Source of the DNA: Brasenia schreberi | Taxonomy: Eukaryota; Streptophyta; Magnoliopsida; Nymphaeales; Cabombaceae | Length of the DNA stretch: 64,000 bases | NCBI GenBank assembly: GCA_036023115.1 | Contig: JAYKKT010000080.1 | Span: 12,392,001 to 12,456,000 of the forward strand | Direction: 5' to 3' | Shown here: in pieces, positions 1 through 10,983 of the stretch | Position numbering within the stretch: the first letter of the stretch is position 1 | Layout of the letters: every line of letters starts with the position of its first letter | Program-made: the position numbers and the translations under genes | The notes under the pieces: generated by a model | Told to the model about the DNA's origin: nothing | Databases searched by the model: none | Seen by the model: the letters and a program-made list of their open reading frames with translations, nothing else

Positions 1-375
1 AACCCTTAACTGTTTGCCTCTCAAAATTATTTCTGAGGTATGCTCGTCAGGCTTACCACTAGGACTCATCTCACTGGCCAACTTCGTACTTAATAAATTA
101 TCTTTAGGATCTTTAAATGAGAGCTCAACTTTATCGTAAATCAAGGTTTCTCTAAGAGTGGCATATAAAGAGGGAAACGGACACAAGATAGGCAAAGTCT
201 GATTTTCTTCTTCAATCTTAACATTTATATTCTTCAAATCATTAATCAGGGTTCCGAACTTAACGTTATGAGCGTTAATCAACGTACTTTCGGCCATGTA
301 AAAGGTATATAGCCACTTCTTCATCACTAGTCGATCTGTTAAAGATTTTCTTATATAAAGAGCTTTCAATATTTT
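1..375 (-). pseudogene. Ty1/copia gag fragment (runs off left edge)
   Basis: Read on the minus strand this stretch is one open frame resembling the gag (UBN2-type) domain of plant copia elements. It contains the family phrase STLINAHNVKFGTLINDLKN followed by an acidic stretch and LRETLIY, as in other copia gag proteins. Gag would form the virus-like particle that packages element RNA. No start codon or zinc knuckle lies inside the window, since the frame leaves at base 1. No LTR could be tied to it. It is a different copy from the copia element that starts near 1367, which is on the opposite strand. Confidence 0.7.
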
Positions 376-523
376 TCACAAAATGGTTGCATTCGTCTCT
401 GAAAGAACATTTGTAAAATATACAATTGGATTGCAAATAAGGCATTATCATCTATTTGTTCTATCCTGGATCTACTATGCCCAAGGGATTCTCTTCTAGC
501 ACGACCCTCTTCAAATCTTTCTC

Positions 524-540
524 AACCAAAATACTAAATA
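524..540. repeat. Target-site duplication of the miniature LINE, left copy
   Basis: The 17 bases AACCAAAATACTAAATA recur exactly at 681-697 on the other side of the 140-bp element. This length is typical of LINE-type insertion. Confidence 0.9.
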
Positions 541-680
541 CTACAACAACTAAGCCTTGTTCCTATACTAGATGGGGTTGACCATATGTATTCTTTGTTT
601 TCACATAGACATGGCAAATAAGTATAAAGTTTTAGGTTAGTTGTCAGAAGCCTAACGCAACCCTCCTCTTTATTTGGGAT
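541..680 (-). mobile_element. 140-bp miniature RTE-LINE derivative (5' module fused to LINE 3' tail)
   Basis: On the minus strand the first ~65 bases match the 5' leader of the full-length RTE LINEs in this window (the part around GGAGGGTTGYGTTAGGCTTC). The last ~75 bases match the LINE 3' end, including the conserved CTAGTATRGGAAMAAGGCTTAG and the terminal GTTGTTG repeat. Everything between (about 3 kb) is missing. The unit is flanked by a perfect 17-bp direct repeat at 524-540 and 681-697, so it integrated as one piece by target-primed reverse transcription. It has no coding capacity. Confidence 0.85.
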
Positions 681-697
681 AACCAAAATACTAAATA

Positions 698-1366
698 GCA
701 TTCATAATATTTGTTAGCTTAAATTTACATCTCCATGAAACTTCTCAACATTGATTTTATTGTTCATACTCATCCTGGTCAGATTTCTTCAAGGTCAAAC
801 TTTGTGAAAAGCATATTGATATTCCAAATTACCTACAACACTTCAAAATTGTTGATTCTTTTCTGTAATGGTATGATGCCAATTTGTTGCGTAAAGAAAG
901 CAAAGGACTAGTAAATAGTAGGCCGCAGCAAAAATGATAACGAACCAATATGCAAACAAAGCAAATGAATAATTGCAATAAGAGAAGAAAAAGGAGGAGC
1001 ACTCCAAATTATTTCACGGTTTGATAATCAGAACAAGGAGTCATGTCCGCATTCATGGCCAAAAATGAACAATGCTTTATTACCAAATAGGGGAGGCAAT
1101 AATGGAGAATTACTAAGGAGCAACCAAATCTAAGCATATGAGAAACCAAAGCCCCATAGCAAAGAGAAATGTGTATGCACTCTCAACTACTCTAACCTAA
1201 GAGTAGCAAAATCCCTGGCAATACGAAAAATAATTATTCCTCATACAAGATTATGGAAAGTCACATATTAGAATAAACACAACAGCAGCTCTCCCTAAGA
1301 TTCTCACATTGAAGGCAACCACACCTCTCAAAACAGCCACACTCAAAATTTTGCAAAAACCTTATA
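698..1366. other. Unassigned AT-rich intergenic DNA
   Basis: No coding frame with family resemblance was recognised. Parts may be decayed LTR sequence, but no matching partner copy was found in the window. Confidence 0.4.
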
Positions 1367-2059
1367 TTGGGTGATTTTCAAAATACTTGATGAAGGATTA
1401 TAGTTTGGTTGCAACCATATTATGACATTAAAAGCCATCACTTAAGTTGGTAATTGTGCTAATTTGTAGCTCTTGATAGTGGTTGTATCTTATGATACGA
1501 TTGATAACTATGTTATGGCATTAAAAACCACCTCTTAATGATGATTTTGCTCATTAGTAGTACTTGATAGTGATTGTAACTTATAGTGTAATTAATAAGT
1601 ATATTAAAGCAATAAAAATCACTTTCTTGAATGATAATTGTGCTCATTAGTAGCACAGTATAAGTTATATCTTCACCATGTCTATATAGTGGTACTATTA
1701 AACAAGATTTTTCCAACTTTTCTCTCACAATGTGAGTCCCTTCATTAGTTTTTTTTAAGAGAATTATTAAGTTATATAGTAATGTTAATTAGATTTGTAA
1801 CATTAACATTTTTGCTTTGCCAATTTCTCTAAGACTCGGTCACATTCGTGCAAGACGAACAAAGGCTTTTCATCATATCCTAAAGGTGTTTGTCAGGGTC
1901 CACTACATCTGAGTATATGACATCATAAAATAAACCTAATGGTTATCTTTAGTGCACCTTGAAGAATGAAGCTATCCTAACTTTTTTTAGGTTGTTGAAT
2001 ACAATCTCACGAGTACCGATCACTCAAAAAACCATGCCATCTAGAAGAGCTTAATACTA
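1367..2059 (+). repeat. Left LTR of copia element
   Basis: Aligns along its length with 4552-5205. Near its start it carries about three tandem copies of a roughly 80-85 bp unit built around CATTAAAA...CTCATTAGTA...TTGATAGTG..AACTTATAG. The same internal array is seen in the right LTR, so it pre-dates insertion. Ends are approximate. Confidence 0.75.
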
Positions 2060-2263
2060 ACAATATTTAAGTTTGATGGTGATAATTTCATATAGTGATA
2101 AAAGAAAATGATAAAAGAAAAATCACTTTTTAAAACTTTAAAGGTTGTGTATGTTTTCATTGTGCCAAGGCCGGAAGAGGAGAGTAAGATCCTTGAAAAA
2201 ATCTATAAATAACAAAAGTGGGATAATAATGATTATATTAGCATAAGTCACATCCTCAATAAC

Positions 2264-2650
2264 ATGTCATATATCTTATTCGATACCTACCAAATATTAG
2301 CATTTACAAAAGATCTGTGCAACAAACTTGATGCGAGGTATATGATAAAGGATACTAAAAGCAAAAAAAATCATGTTACCCATTTCAATATTCATAGGAT
2401 GGTAGGTGGTAAATCCATTATAGAGCAATTGCATGAGTTTGGTAGGATATTAAATAATTTCAAACAACACAAGGTGAGCATGGATGAAACTATCATTATC
2501 TCCTCTATTATAGATAAACTTTCTCTTTCTTCAAAAGATTTTAAAAGAACTTTGAAACACAAGAAAGAAGAATTTTTTTTTAAACAATTGGCTAATCATC
2601 TTAGGTTTGAGGAAGAGTAATGAAAGCAAGATGATTCTAGAGACCAACCT
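2264..2650 (+). pseudogene. Copia gag (UBN2 domain) relic
   Basis: The frame 2264-2620 encodes 118 residues with the hallmarks of copia gag: CNKLDARYM, MVGGKSIIEQLHEFGRILNN, MDETIIISSIIDKLSLS, and DFKRTLKHKKEE followed by LANHLRFEEE. The stop after 2620 ends the frame earlier than in intact elements. Matching sequence (a lysine-rich stretch and a degraded zinc knuckle) continues to about 2860 in shifted frames. Gag would package element RNA; this copy is broken. Confidence 0.8.
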
Positions 2651-2889
2651 AGTCAAGAGAGTCCATGTTATAGAGAAAGCTAAGTTTATAAACCCCTCAA
2701 AGAAAAGAAATCAAAATTTTAAATTTTTGTATTCAAACAATGTTTTGTGTAAGCACAAGCCTAAGAAAAGGAAAGGTTGATAATACCATTATAGAAAGTC
2801 CAATCATTATAAGTGTAAACCTCGATATTTGAAAAAGTCGAGCAAAGATAAGAGTCCTAATTTTTCTAAAGATAATCTTGTGGCGGTCA

Positions 2890-3340
2890 TATCAAAAGTA
2901 AATATGATAAGATATTGGATATTGGTGAGTGGACTCTAGTGCTACTCGTCATGTATGCAAAAACCAAAGCCTCTTCAAAACTTTAGTAAAAGATGGGCTG
3001 GTTTTGTATATAGGCAATACTTTATAAGCAAAACAAAGGCAAAGAAATGGTTGAACTTGAATTTACTTTGAGTAAAATTCTTACTCTCAAGGATGTGTTC
3101 CTTCTACCAGATGTAAGGAATTTTTTTGTGTGTCGGTTCCCTTACGTTATAAGTGTAGGTTCAAAGTATATTTGAGGGGATAATTTTATTTTGTTTAAGG
3201 GAGGTATTTTGTTGGGAAGGATAATGTATGTGTCTAACTTTAAGTTGAATCTTAATAATAAGGATGTTGCTTATACTTATATTTTTTATTCATCTAATTT
3301 AAAGTATATGAACTTTAGAAAATTGCATGACAATCGGATT
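2890..3340 (+). pseudogene. Copia protease / pre-integrase relic
   Basis: Conceptual translation across stops and frameshifts gives the copia protease signature, a degraded form of DSGATRHVCK followed by SLFKT, then phrases like VELEFT and LTLKDVFLLPDVR. The catalytic aspartate region survives only in degraded form. Integrase does not follow; the next recognisable segment is the end of RT/RNase H. Confidence 0.6.
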
Positions 3341-3384
3341 TGACATGGTACTAGAGTATGTTAAGATCATTAGATGTTTGGTGT

Positions 3385-3920
3385 ATATTATGATAAGTTT
3401 TCAACATAACATTGCCTACATAGTGGGTAGATTGAGCTAATATACAAGCAATCCATGTAAGGATCACAGTCACGGGGTTTGTCGAATATTAAAATATTAT
3501 TGACTATAACTTAACTTATAGTGAGAGTCCTTAAGTTTTAAAAGGATATTAAAATACTAGTTAGGTTAGGTACTCAAAAGCTTATGCTTCTACGAGTGAT
3601 TAGATTTGTACTCTTAGTGGGAGTGTTATTTCTTAGGGTTCTAATAAACAAACATACATATCAAGTTCCACCATGGTTGTCAAGTTCATCTCTTTAGCTT
3701 CAGTAACTAAGGAAATAGAATGGTTGAGAAATTTGTTTTATGAGATTACAATATAGCCAAAGTCTATGACACTCATATCGATGAATTATAACAGCCAAAG
3801 TACATTATCAAGGCTTATTGTCAAACATATAATAAAAAACCTAGGTATGTTGGTCTAAGGCATAGCTACGTTAAAGGTCTTACAAAAAATAGAGTAATTT
3901 TCATTATTTATATAATATCA
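3385..3920 (+). pseudogene. Copia RT-end / RNase H relic
   Basis: Pieces in different frames match the copia RT tail and RNase H: an AYIVGRLS..TSNPCKDH phrase at about 3410-3470, FTLSGSVIS and NKQTYISSSTM near 3605-3680, and KEIEWLRNLFYEI near 3710-3750. Many stops and shifts mean no function. Its position right after the protease relic indicates a deletion of integrase and most of RT. Confidence 0.65.
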
Positions 3921-4551
3921 AAACTAAATCTTATAGATTCTTTGATGAAAGCTCTCACAAGAGATTCAATGCACAAGGTATCAGTCTAAATGGATTTAAG
4001 TCTCATTGATAAGATCACCAATGGTGTAACATCGGCTCACACAAGTAATATCAAGTTTTGAGTTCAATGACTTAAAGTACCTCATTTGAGAGATTTTAAA
4101 TACCAACTAAATAAATATCCTAAGAAAAAGTATTTGGTCTCATAGAGTAAAAAATAGGTTGAGATTTGCTCTTAATGGACCTATAATATATGTATATATA
4201 TGCTAAAGTATTTATATTAGTCACTTTTTATAGAGTCTACTCGTGTGAATATGAAGTAGGGATGCTTCTTAGAGTCTTGATCTTGACTCACAAAGCACTA
4301 ACAAGGAAGGATACCAGGCACAAGGTCTATACAAATGTATCAATTTTAATATTACATATAATAGCATTAGAATTTTACATGTAAAATATATCCACTTATT
4401 CAATTGGACTGGATTGTTCAAAGATTTCTACTATTCAATTTAGATTAGTGAAACCTATGTTTTTCTAGGTAAAGATTAAATGGTGAGATATCTCTATAAA
4501 ATTTTCAAATTGATGATTTTTCAAATATATTTCAAAAATAACATGTTATTG

Positions 4552-5205
4552 TTTGGTGATTTCCAAAATACTTGGTGAAGGGCTATGACTATAGCCATGT
4601 GTCATTAAAAGTCACATATTGAATGACAATTATTCTCATTAGTAACACTAGATAGTGAATACAACTTATAGTGCAATTAACAACGATGTTATGGCATTAA
4701 AAGTTACCTCTTGAGTAGTAATTATCGTCATTAATATCACTTGATAGTAGTTACAACTCATGGTACAATTAGCAATTATATTGTAGTATTAAAAGCGAGT
4801 TTCTTGAAGGATAATTATACTCATTAGCAGTCACATGAGTTACATATAGTTGTATTGATAAATAAGATTTATCTAACTTTTCTCTCGTAGTATGAGTCCT
4901 TTTATACTTAGCTTTTTTGAAGAATTTATAAGTCATGTTGTAGCTATAATTATATTTTTAATATTCTCATCTTTACTTTACCGGTTTGTCTAAAACTCGA
5001 TTGTGTTTGTGAAAGACGAACTGAACATCTTGTTGCATCCTGAAAGTTTTTGCCATCACATCCGGTTATTTGATATAGGTGATGACAAATAAAATTAAAG
5101 GTTGGTGTTTTATATACCTTAACAATAGTGTTATTGAGAAGATGTTAAATATGATCTCTAGAGTATGAACCATTCAAGAAACCGTGCCTAGAAGAGCTCA
5201 ACACC
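4552..5205 (+). repeat. Right LTR of copia element
   Basis: Diverged direct repeat of 1367-2059, including the internal ~80-bp tandem array and a shared block around CTTTTCTCTC..AGTATGAGTCC. Ends are approximate. Confidence 0.75.
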
Positions 5206-5529
5206 TCCAAGAGGAATGGAAAACCCTATTTCACGTTTTCCCATTAGAGTAAGACCAACTTGGATGGTTTTGGACAACTTGAACCCAAAATGATCTACAC
5301 AAAAATGTCCTAAACACGTAGTCATAGACATTGTTATCTACACGTACATCATTATTCTTGCATAATTGCATTCAATGTGATCTCTCACGTGATCTATCTT
5401 CAGACTTTTAAACGCTCCAGAAAAGCTCCCACCCAACACAGTAAAACAAACCATCAACGAAGTTATTACTGATTTCAGCATCGCATGATATTGTGGAACT
5501 TCCATTACTTCTCTTATGCTCTTCGCTCC

Positions 5530-6442
5530 CCTACGCAGCCTGTCTTTGCAATTTCCTTGTCAACAGGACAATAATTATCAGAAGAAATAGCCCTAGTAAG
5601 CCACCTCCCACTGAATAAAGAGCCACCAACAATTGAAGTTTGGTTTTCCCATATGTGACAATCGTCCACAAGGATGTTGAATAAGCTCCCACCATGAAGG
5701 ACACAGAAACCCACAAGGCGACGTATGTGAGTCACTAATTTGGTTAGAACGCGTCGATTGAAGGGAATGATGCTCACAAGGATGATGACAGTCGTGAGGA
5801 CGTAATCAGTGCCACATTGTTGCAAATTGCAAACACTCTGAAGGAATCTGCGTCGCTCTTATAGCCTGACCAGCCATCTCGTCGTCTTGATTCACGCCGC
5901 CAGGTGGGCTTATCACTGCAGTGAACGTCACGGTGGCAATGGGAGCGGTAACCATGCAATCAATGAGTTTCGGAGACTCTCACCATAAGCCTTGTCGTAC
6001 TTCTTGCGCTTCTTGGCTAGCTTTAACTGTTTCTTCTCTTGTTGTGATTGTTTCTTCTCCGGAAGATGGTGGAACTCCGGCAGTGGCAGCCCTTGCAAAA
6101 CCGGCAGCGAAAGTTTACTGTTTTGCCACCTTTGAGGTAGTAAAAGAGGAAAAGGTGGGAGCAGTGCCGCCACCGGCAGCGAAAATTTACTGTTTGCGAC
6201 CATTCAGGTAGTAAAAGAGGAAAAGATGGGAGAATATTCAACCTCTGGTGGCTGAGTTGCTGTCTTTTGAGTTTTTCAAGTTGTTCAAGCTCACTTGCTA
6301 TTGTGGCACAATGTTTTCGAAGGGCTTTTATCATGAGATGCTTTCTCACTGCGAGGATTTTTAATGAAAATGTCAAGAGCAGTAAGTCCTTCACTGTTGT
6401 ATTCATGTCGATTCCTTTCATCTCCAGTATAGATGTCATCAT
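5530..6442 (-). pseudogene. Ankyrin-repeat/PGG-domain gene, last exon, broken
   Basis: On the minus strand a plausible splice acceptor (pyrimidine tract then TTAG) at about 6443 precedes coding sequence with an ankyrin-type phrase (EGLTALDIF), a lysine-rich linker, the PGG signature (ISPPGGVNQDD, PGG codons at 5896-5907) and then three or four hydrophobic segments ending with LLVALYSVGGGLLGLFLLII. This is the layout of plant ACD6/ITN1-like membrane proteins, which act in stress and defence signalling. The reading frame changes at least three times, and a 72-bp tandem duplication (6101-6172 and 6173-6240) sits within it. No upstream ankyrin exons were recognised, so this is a fragment or decayed gene. 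Confidence 0.7.
6101..6240 (-). repeat. 72-bp tandem duplication inside the PGG pseudogene
   Basis: Two adjacent copies starting at 6101 and 6173 share the block CCGGCAGCGAAARTTTACTG and then GGTAGTAAAAGAGGAAAA. The duplication contributes to the frame disruption. Confidence 0.75.
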
Positions 6443-7120
6443 CTAACAGGAAATATAACAAGTGAGTATCAGAATAATGTAATTCTTAGCAAAATATTGT
6501 CAAAGAGAGCTTCTGATATTTAGGGAACAAAAAGAAAGATATGAGATTCTTATAAAAATTAAGCTCTTGATAAAATTAATTACTATATGCATATATATAA
6601 GTTTGTTGGATACATAGCCGATTGAAGAGAGAAGACTATCGTTCTTCTTGAAGGGTTATGGATGTACGTCCAATAGTTTTATTATGGTGAGGACTTTATC
6701 TGAAGTGGTTTTGCTATGAAAATAGTGTAGTCCCGTATTCAATCCCAAGTTGAGTGAAATACGAGTGTCATAACAAGAGAGAAAATGAAGTAGAAGAAGG
6801 ATGAGTCTTTTCCAAGCATAGCTTTGAGAGTTATCGGACTTACAAGCCACTTAATTGAAGGGTGGAATCAAGTAGACTTTTTTTCTTTGAGCTTAACTGT
6901 TCTTGTCGATTTCCCCATCTGTTAACTTCTTAATATGAGGGATAATCAAGGTAAATTTAGTTTTCCATTATGTTTTGAAAATAGGAACCTAAAAGAAAAT
7001 CATAATCAATGGCCAACGGTAACCCAAACCAGAACTGGATTAGCTATCATATGCAAGCGTCCATTGATTCAATCTTAATCCGAGTTCAAAGCCTCATGGA
7101 TTAGTACAGGAGGCTATTAA
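6443..7120. other. Non-coding flank, possibly intron of the PGG pseudogene
   Basis: No recognisable exon, repeat or RNA gene was found. The acceptor-like sequence at 6443 suggests part of it was an intron on the minus strand. Confidence 0.35.
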
Positions 7121-7170
7121 TATCCTAATGAGAACCAACAACAACAACAACAACTAAGACTTTTCCCATA

Positions 7171-7431
7171 CTAGACGGGGTCGGCTACATGCTTTCTTTG
7201 TTTCCACAGATCCCTATCGTGTACCATGTTAGCAGTTAACTCACAATAAGCTAGATCATTCTTTATTGTTTCTTTCCAACACTTTTGTGGTCGTCCTCTG
7301 GCTCTTTTAATACTTTCAAAATCTAGTTTTTCATACCTTTTCATAGGCGCTTCTTTTGATCTTCTTTCTATATGTTTAAACCATCTTAAACGATATTCTC
7401 TCATTTTATCATCTATTAGTACCACTCCCAT
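7171..7431 (-). pseudogene. LINE A C-terminal region
   Basis: Open segment of 86 residues with the RTE tail motifs REYRLRWFKHIERRSKEAP and RARGRPQKCWKE. It ends 33 bases before the GTT tail of copy A. It is part of the LINE reading frame, not a separate gene. Confidence 0.85.
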
Positions 7432-7652
7432 TTTTTTTTAATAACCTCATTATGTATAAGGTCTTTCCTTGTATGACCACTCATCCATCTCAACATCTTT
7501 ATTTGTGCTACAGACATCTTTTGTATATGTTGATAATTAACTGCCCAACACTCGGAACCATAAAACATGGCAGGCCTAATTATTGCTCTATAATATTTAC
7601 CTTTTAACTTTAATGGTATCTTCTCATCACAAAGAATACCTGATGCTCCTCT

Positions 7653-8159
7653 CTATTTTAACCAATCAGCATTAATTCTATGCCTAACATCTCCATCAAT
7701 TCTTCCATCACTCTGAAAAATTGACCCTAGGTATTTAAAACTTTCCTTTTGGGGGATGCAATGTGTGCCAATTTTAATTTCTATGTCCTCTGACGTAACC
7801 AAATGACCAAACTTACATTCCATATATTCTGTCTTTGTTCTACTAAGTCGGAGGCCTTTGCTTTCTAATGTTTCTCTCCATAGTTCCAATTTTCTATTAA
7901 CTTTTTCGTTAGACTCCTCCACTAATACAATGTCATATGCAAATAACATACACCAAGGTACTTCATCTTGAATATGTTTTGTTAACTCATCCATCATCAT
8001 TATAAATAAGTATGGACTTAAAGTTGATCTTTGATGTAACCCAATATTAACTTCAAAGAAGTCTGTCATTCCTTCATGAGTCCTCACACATGTTTTTACA
8101 CCATCATACATGTCTCTTATAAGGTTAATGTATGTTAATGGGATACCTTTTTTTTTCAA
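7653..8159 (-). pseudogene. LINE A reverse transcriptase, catalytic part
   Basis: Longest open piece of copy A RT (168 residues). It includes LTYINLIRDMYDGVKTCVRT, the LHQRSTLSPYLF block and the catalytic box FAYDIVLVEE, in which the first catalytic aspartate is tyrosine. Family knowledge says both aspartates are required for polymerisation. The same substitution is present in copy B. Confidence 0.85.
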
Positions 8160-9380
8160 AGGACCTCTCTCGGTACTCTATCATAAGTTTTTTCTAGATC
8201 AATAAATATCATGTGAAGGTCTTTCTTTTTTGCTCTAAAATATTTCATAAGTCGTCTCAAAAGGTGAATCGCTTCAACAGTAGATCTGCTTGGCATGAAT
8301 CCAAATTAGTTCTCTATTGTTCTTGATACTTGTCTTAATCTACGTTCGATAATTCTTTCCCACAATTTCATAGTATGGCTCATTAACTTGATACCTCGAT
8401 AATTCGCACAATTTTGAATGTCTCCTTTGTTCTTATATATGGGTATAAGTGTACTTGCTCTCCATTCCTCGGGTATCTTTTGGTTTTCCATATTTCATTA
8501 AATAGTCTTGTGAGTCAAGTGATTCCTATTTCTCCTATTATTTTCCAAACTTCTATAGGAATATTATCTGATCCTACTGATTTACCACCCTTCATATGTT
8601 TAAGAGCCTCTTTGACTTCATTCTTTTGAATATGTCGGTAGAAATTGTGGTTTATATACTTTTTTTATTTTGCTAACTCTCTTAAGCTAATACTAACATC
8701 TTTATTTTTATTAAAAAGCTTATAAAAATAGTTTTTCCATCTATTTTTTATATCATCATTTGCCACTAGAATTTTTTCATCCTCGTCTTTGATGCATAAC
8801 ATAATTAAGATCTTTAGTTTTCTTATCTCTAGCTCTAGCTATCCTAAAAATATCTCTTTCACCCTCTTTTGAGTTGAGCTTTTTATGTAAATCTTCTCAA
8901 ATTTTAGCTTTTACTTTAATCACGGCCTTTTTCGCTTCTTTCTTTGCTTTCTTATAAGCCTCTAAAGTTTCACTAATTTTCTTAGCATAATGTAATTTGT
9001 AACATACCCTCTTTGCCTTGATTTTATTTTACACTACTTCACTCCACCACCAAGCCTCTTTTTGTGTCGATACACCTAACACATCTTTTGCCACTTTCCT
9101 AATATGTATAGCCATATTGTTCCACATATCATAGGGTATACCAACATAATTTCAAACATCTTTTTGAAGGACTTTCTGTTTAAATATATCTTCTTTCTCG
9201 CTTTTGAGGTTCCACCATTTACTCTGAATAGCTCGATGCACTCTTTTCTTCTTTGTCCATTTTTTTATTTGTAAATCCATAACTAAAAGTCGATGTTGGG
9301 TGGTTAAGCTTTCTCCTAGAATTACCTTACAATCATTTACAACACGCTCTATCTTTTTTTCTACAAATAAAGTAATCAAT

Positions 9381-10160
9381 TTATGTTTGTGATAAGCCAC
9401 TCTTATAAGTAATTAAATGTTCATCTCGTTTTTTGAAGATTGTATTGACTATAAAGAGATCAAATGCCATAGCAAAATTTAAAATCTCCCTACCTTCCTC
9501 ATTTATATCTCCAAAACCAAAGTTTTCATGAATCCCTTGATATCCTAATGCCTCTTTACCGACATGTCCATTTAAGTCTCCTCCTAAACAAATCATCTCC
9601 CTTTGTGGAATCTTTTGAATCGCCTTATCTAACCCTTCTCAAAAAGTTGTCTTTATACTATCTTCTAATCCTATTTGGAGTGCGTAAGCACAAACTATAT
9701 TCAAAACCTCTGCTCCTAACACTAATTTCAACGTCATGATTCGGTCACCATATCGTTGTATGTCTACTACACTATCCTTTAAATCTTTATTTATGATAAT
9801 ACTAACTCTGTTTCAAGCCTTTTCTTTACTTGAGTACTATAATTTAAAACATGTATCATCTATCTCCTTTGCTTTTTCTCCAACCCATTTTGTCTCTTGT
9901 AAACATAGAATAAGAATCTTTCTCCAAATCATAGTATCTACAACCTCCATTAGCTTACCGGATAATGTTTCGATATTCCAAGAACCAATACGAATATTAT
10001 TATCTAGGACTAGCTTCCTTACCCCCCGCATCCATCCATATTCAAAATGCGGAAACTCTCTTTGAAAATTATTCACTACATTCGAGCGGCAATATAGCGG
10101 GACTAACTTCTTTATCCATACAAGTCCATGATGTGAAAATCCTCTCTCCAATTGATTCAC
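9381..10160 (-). pseudogene. LINE A endonuclease domain
   Basis: Two open pieces (10160-9837 and 9596-9381) cover the start and end of an apurinic/apyrimidinic-type endonuclease: GSWNIETL, LQETKWVGEK, and CLGGDLNGHVGKEALGYQG. The intervening part is shifted. The domain would nick target DNA to prime reverse transcription. Confidence 0.8.
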
Positions 10161-10408
10161 TACATTCAGGAGAAAATATAGTGGTCATTGCTTACTAATT
10201 ACTGCATTCGGGCTCTGTAGCACGTCGCTAGGCGGGGACACCCCAAAGCAATGTTCATAATTTTTGTAATCCATGTTATAAAAATTCGACAAAGTTTTAT
10301 ACTGGTTGTCGTCGGAAGCCTAACACAACCCTCCTCCTTTATCAAGGCTTGAGACGGGCAATGCAAGGGTGATCCCTTACATGGGTGGAGTTATTCTAAC
10401 CAGAACCA

Positions 10409-10622
10409 CTGAAGGCTAAATCCATATGCTAGACATTGACTTTTTAACTATGTTATAAAAATTGTATTGTATTGTATAATACAATATGATTTTATCATGT
10501 ATCAAATGTAAGGATGATATGATATAGGTAAGTGTATATAATTTGTCGGTCATATCATGCGATACAATTCTAATCATATGATATGGTCCATATTGTATGA
10601 GTTGATGTCAATTTTTTGAAAT
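10409..10622. repeat. Spacer between LINEs A and B, rich in ATACGATATG-like words
   Basis: Short, AT-rich and repeatedly palindromic around GATAT/ATATC and GATAC. Similar word use recurs at 32280-32560, 32870-32960 and 35240-35290, always close to LINE pieces. No coding potential. Confidence 0.5.
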
Positions 10623-10983
10623 ATATAAACTCAAGACCTAACTCCGCTCATGTAAGGAATACCCTTGCATTGTCAGTCCCAAAGCTCGGATAAAGGAGGA
10701 GGGTTGTGTTAGGCTTCCGACAGCCAGCGTAAAACTTCGTCGGATTTTTATAACATGGATTACAAAAATTATGAGCATTGCTTTGGGGCATCCCCACCTA
10801 GCGACGTGTTGCAGAGCCCGAATGCAGTAAGAAGTAAGCAAGAGCCACTATATTTTTGCCCGAATGTAGTGAATCAATTGTAGAGAGGATTCTCACATCA
10901 TTGACGGGTGTGGGTAAAGAAGTTAGTCCCGCTACATTGCCGCCCAAATGTAGTGAAAAATTTTCAAAGAGGGTCTCCGCATT

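Larger units (their letters stand above)
1367..5205 (+). mobile_element. Degenerate Ty1/copia retrotransposon with both LTRs
   Basis: Two diverged direct repeats at about 1367-2059 and 4552-5205 bracket relics of a copia polyprotein in the correct order: gag (2264-2650), zinc-knuckle and protease region (about 2750-3340), then an end-of-RT/RNase H remnant (about 3385-3920). Integrase and most of the RT are absent. The LTRs differ by many substitutions and small indels, so the insertion is old. No clean target-site duplication could be fixed because the LTR ends are uncertain by several bases. Confidence 0.8.
7138..10391 (-). mobile_element. Full-length RTE-type LINE, copy A (dead)
   Basis: On the minus strand the element runs from a 5' leader (10391 to about 10060) through an apurinic-type endonuclease (phrases IRIGSWNIETLSGK, CLQETKWVGEKAK, GGDLNGHVGK), a linker, a reverse transcriptase ([36 protein letters not shown]) and a C-terminal region (RGRPQKCWKE). 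It ends in a GTT trinucleotide repeat instead of poly(A), a mark of the RTE clade. Stops and frameshifts interrupt it. The RT catalytic box reads FAYD where intact relatives have FxDD. Probable target-site duplication: 7121-7137 and 10392-10408 (14 of 17 match). Such ORFs are often misnamed craniofacial development protein 2-like in databases. Confidence 0.9.
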
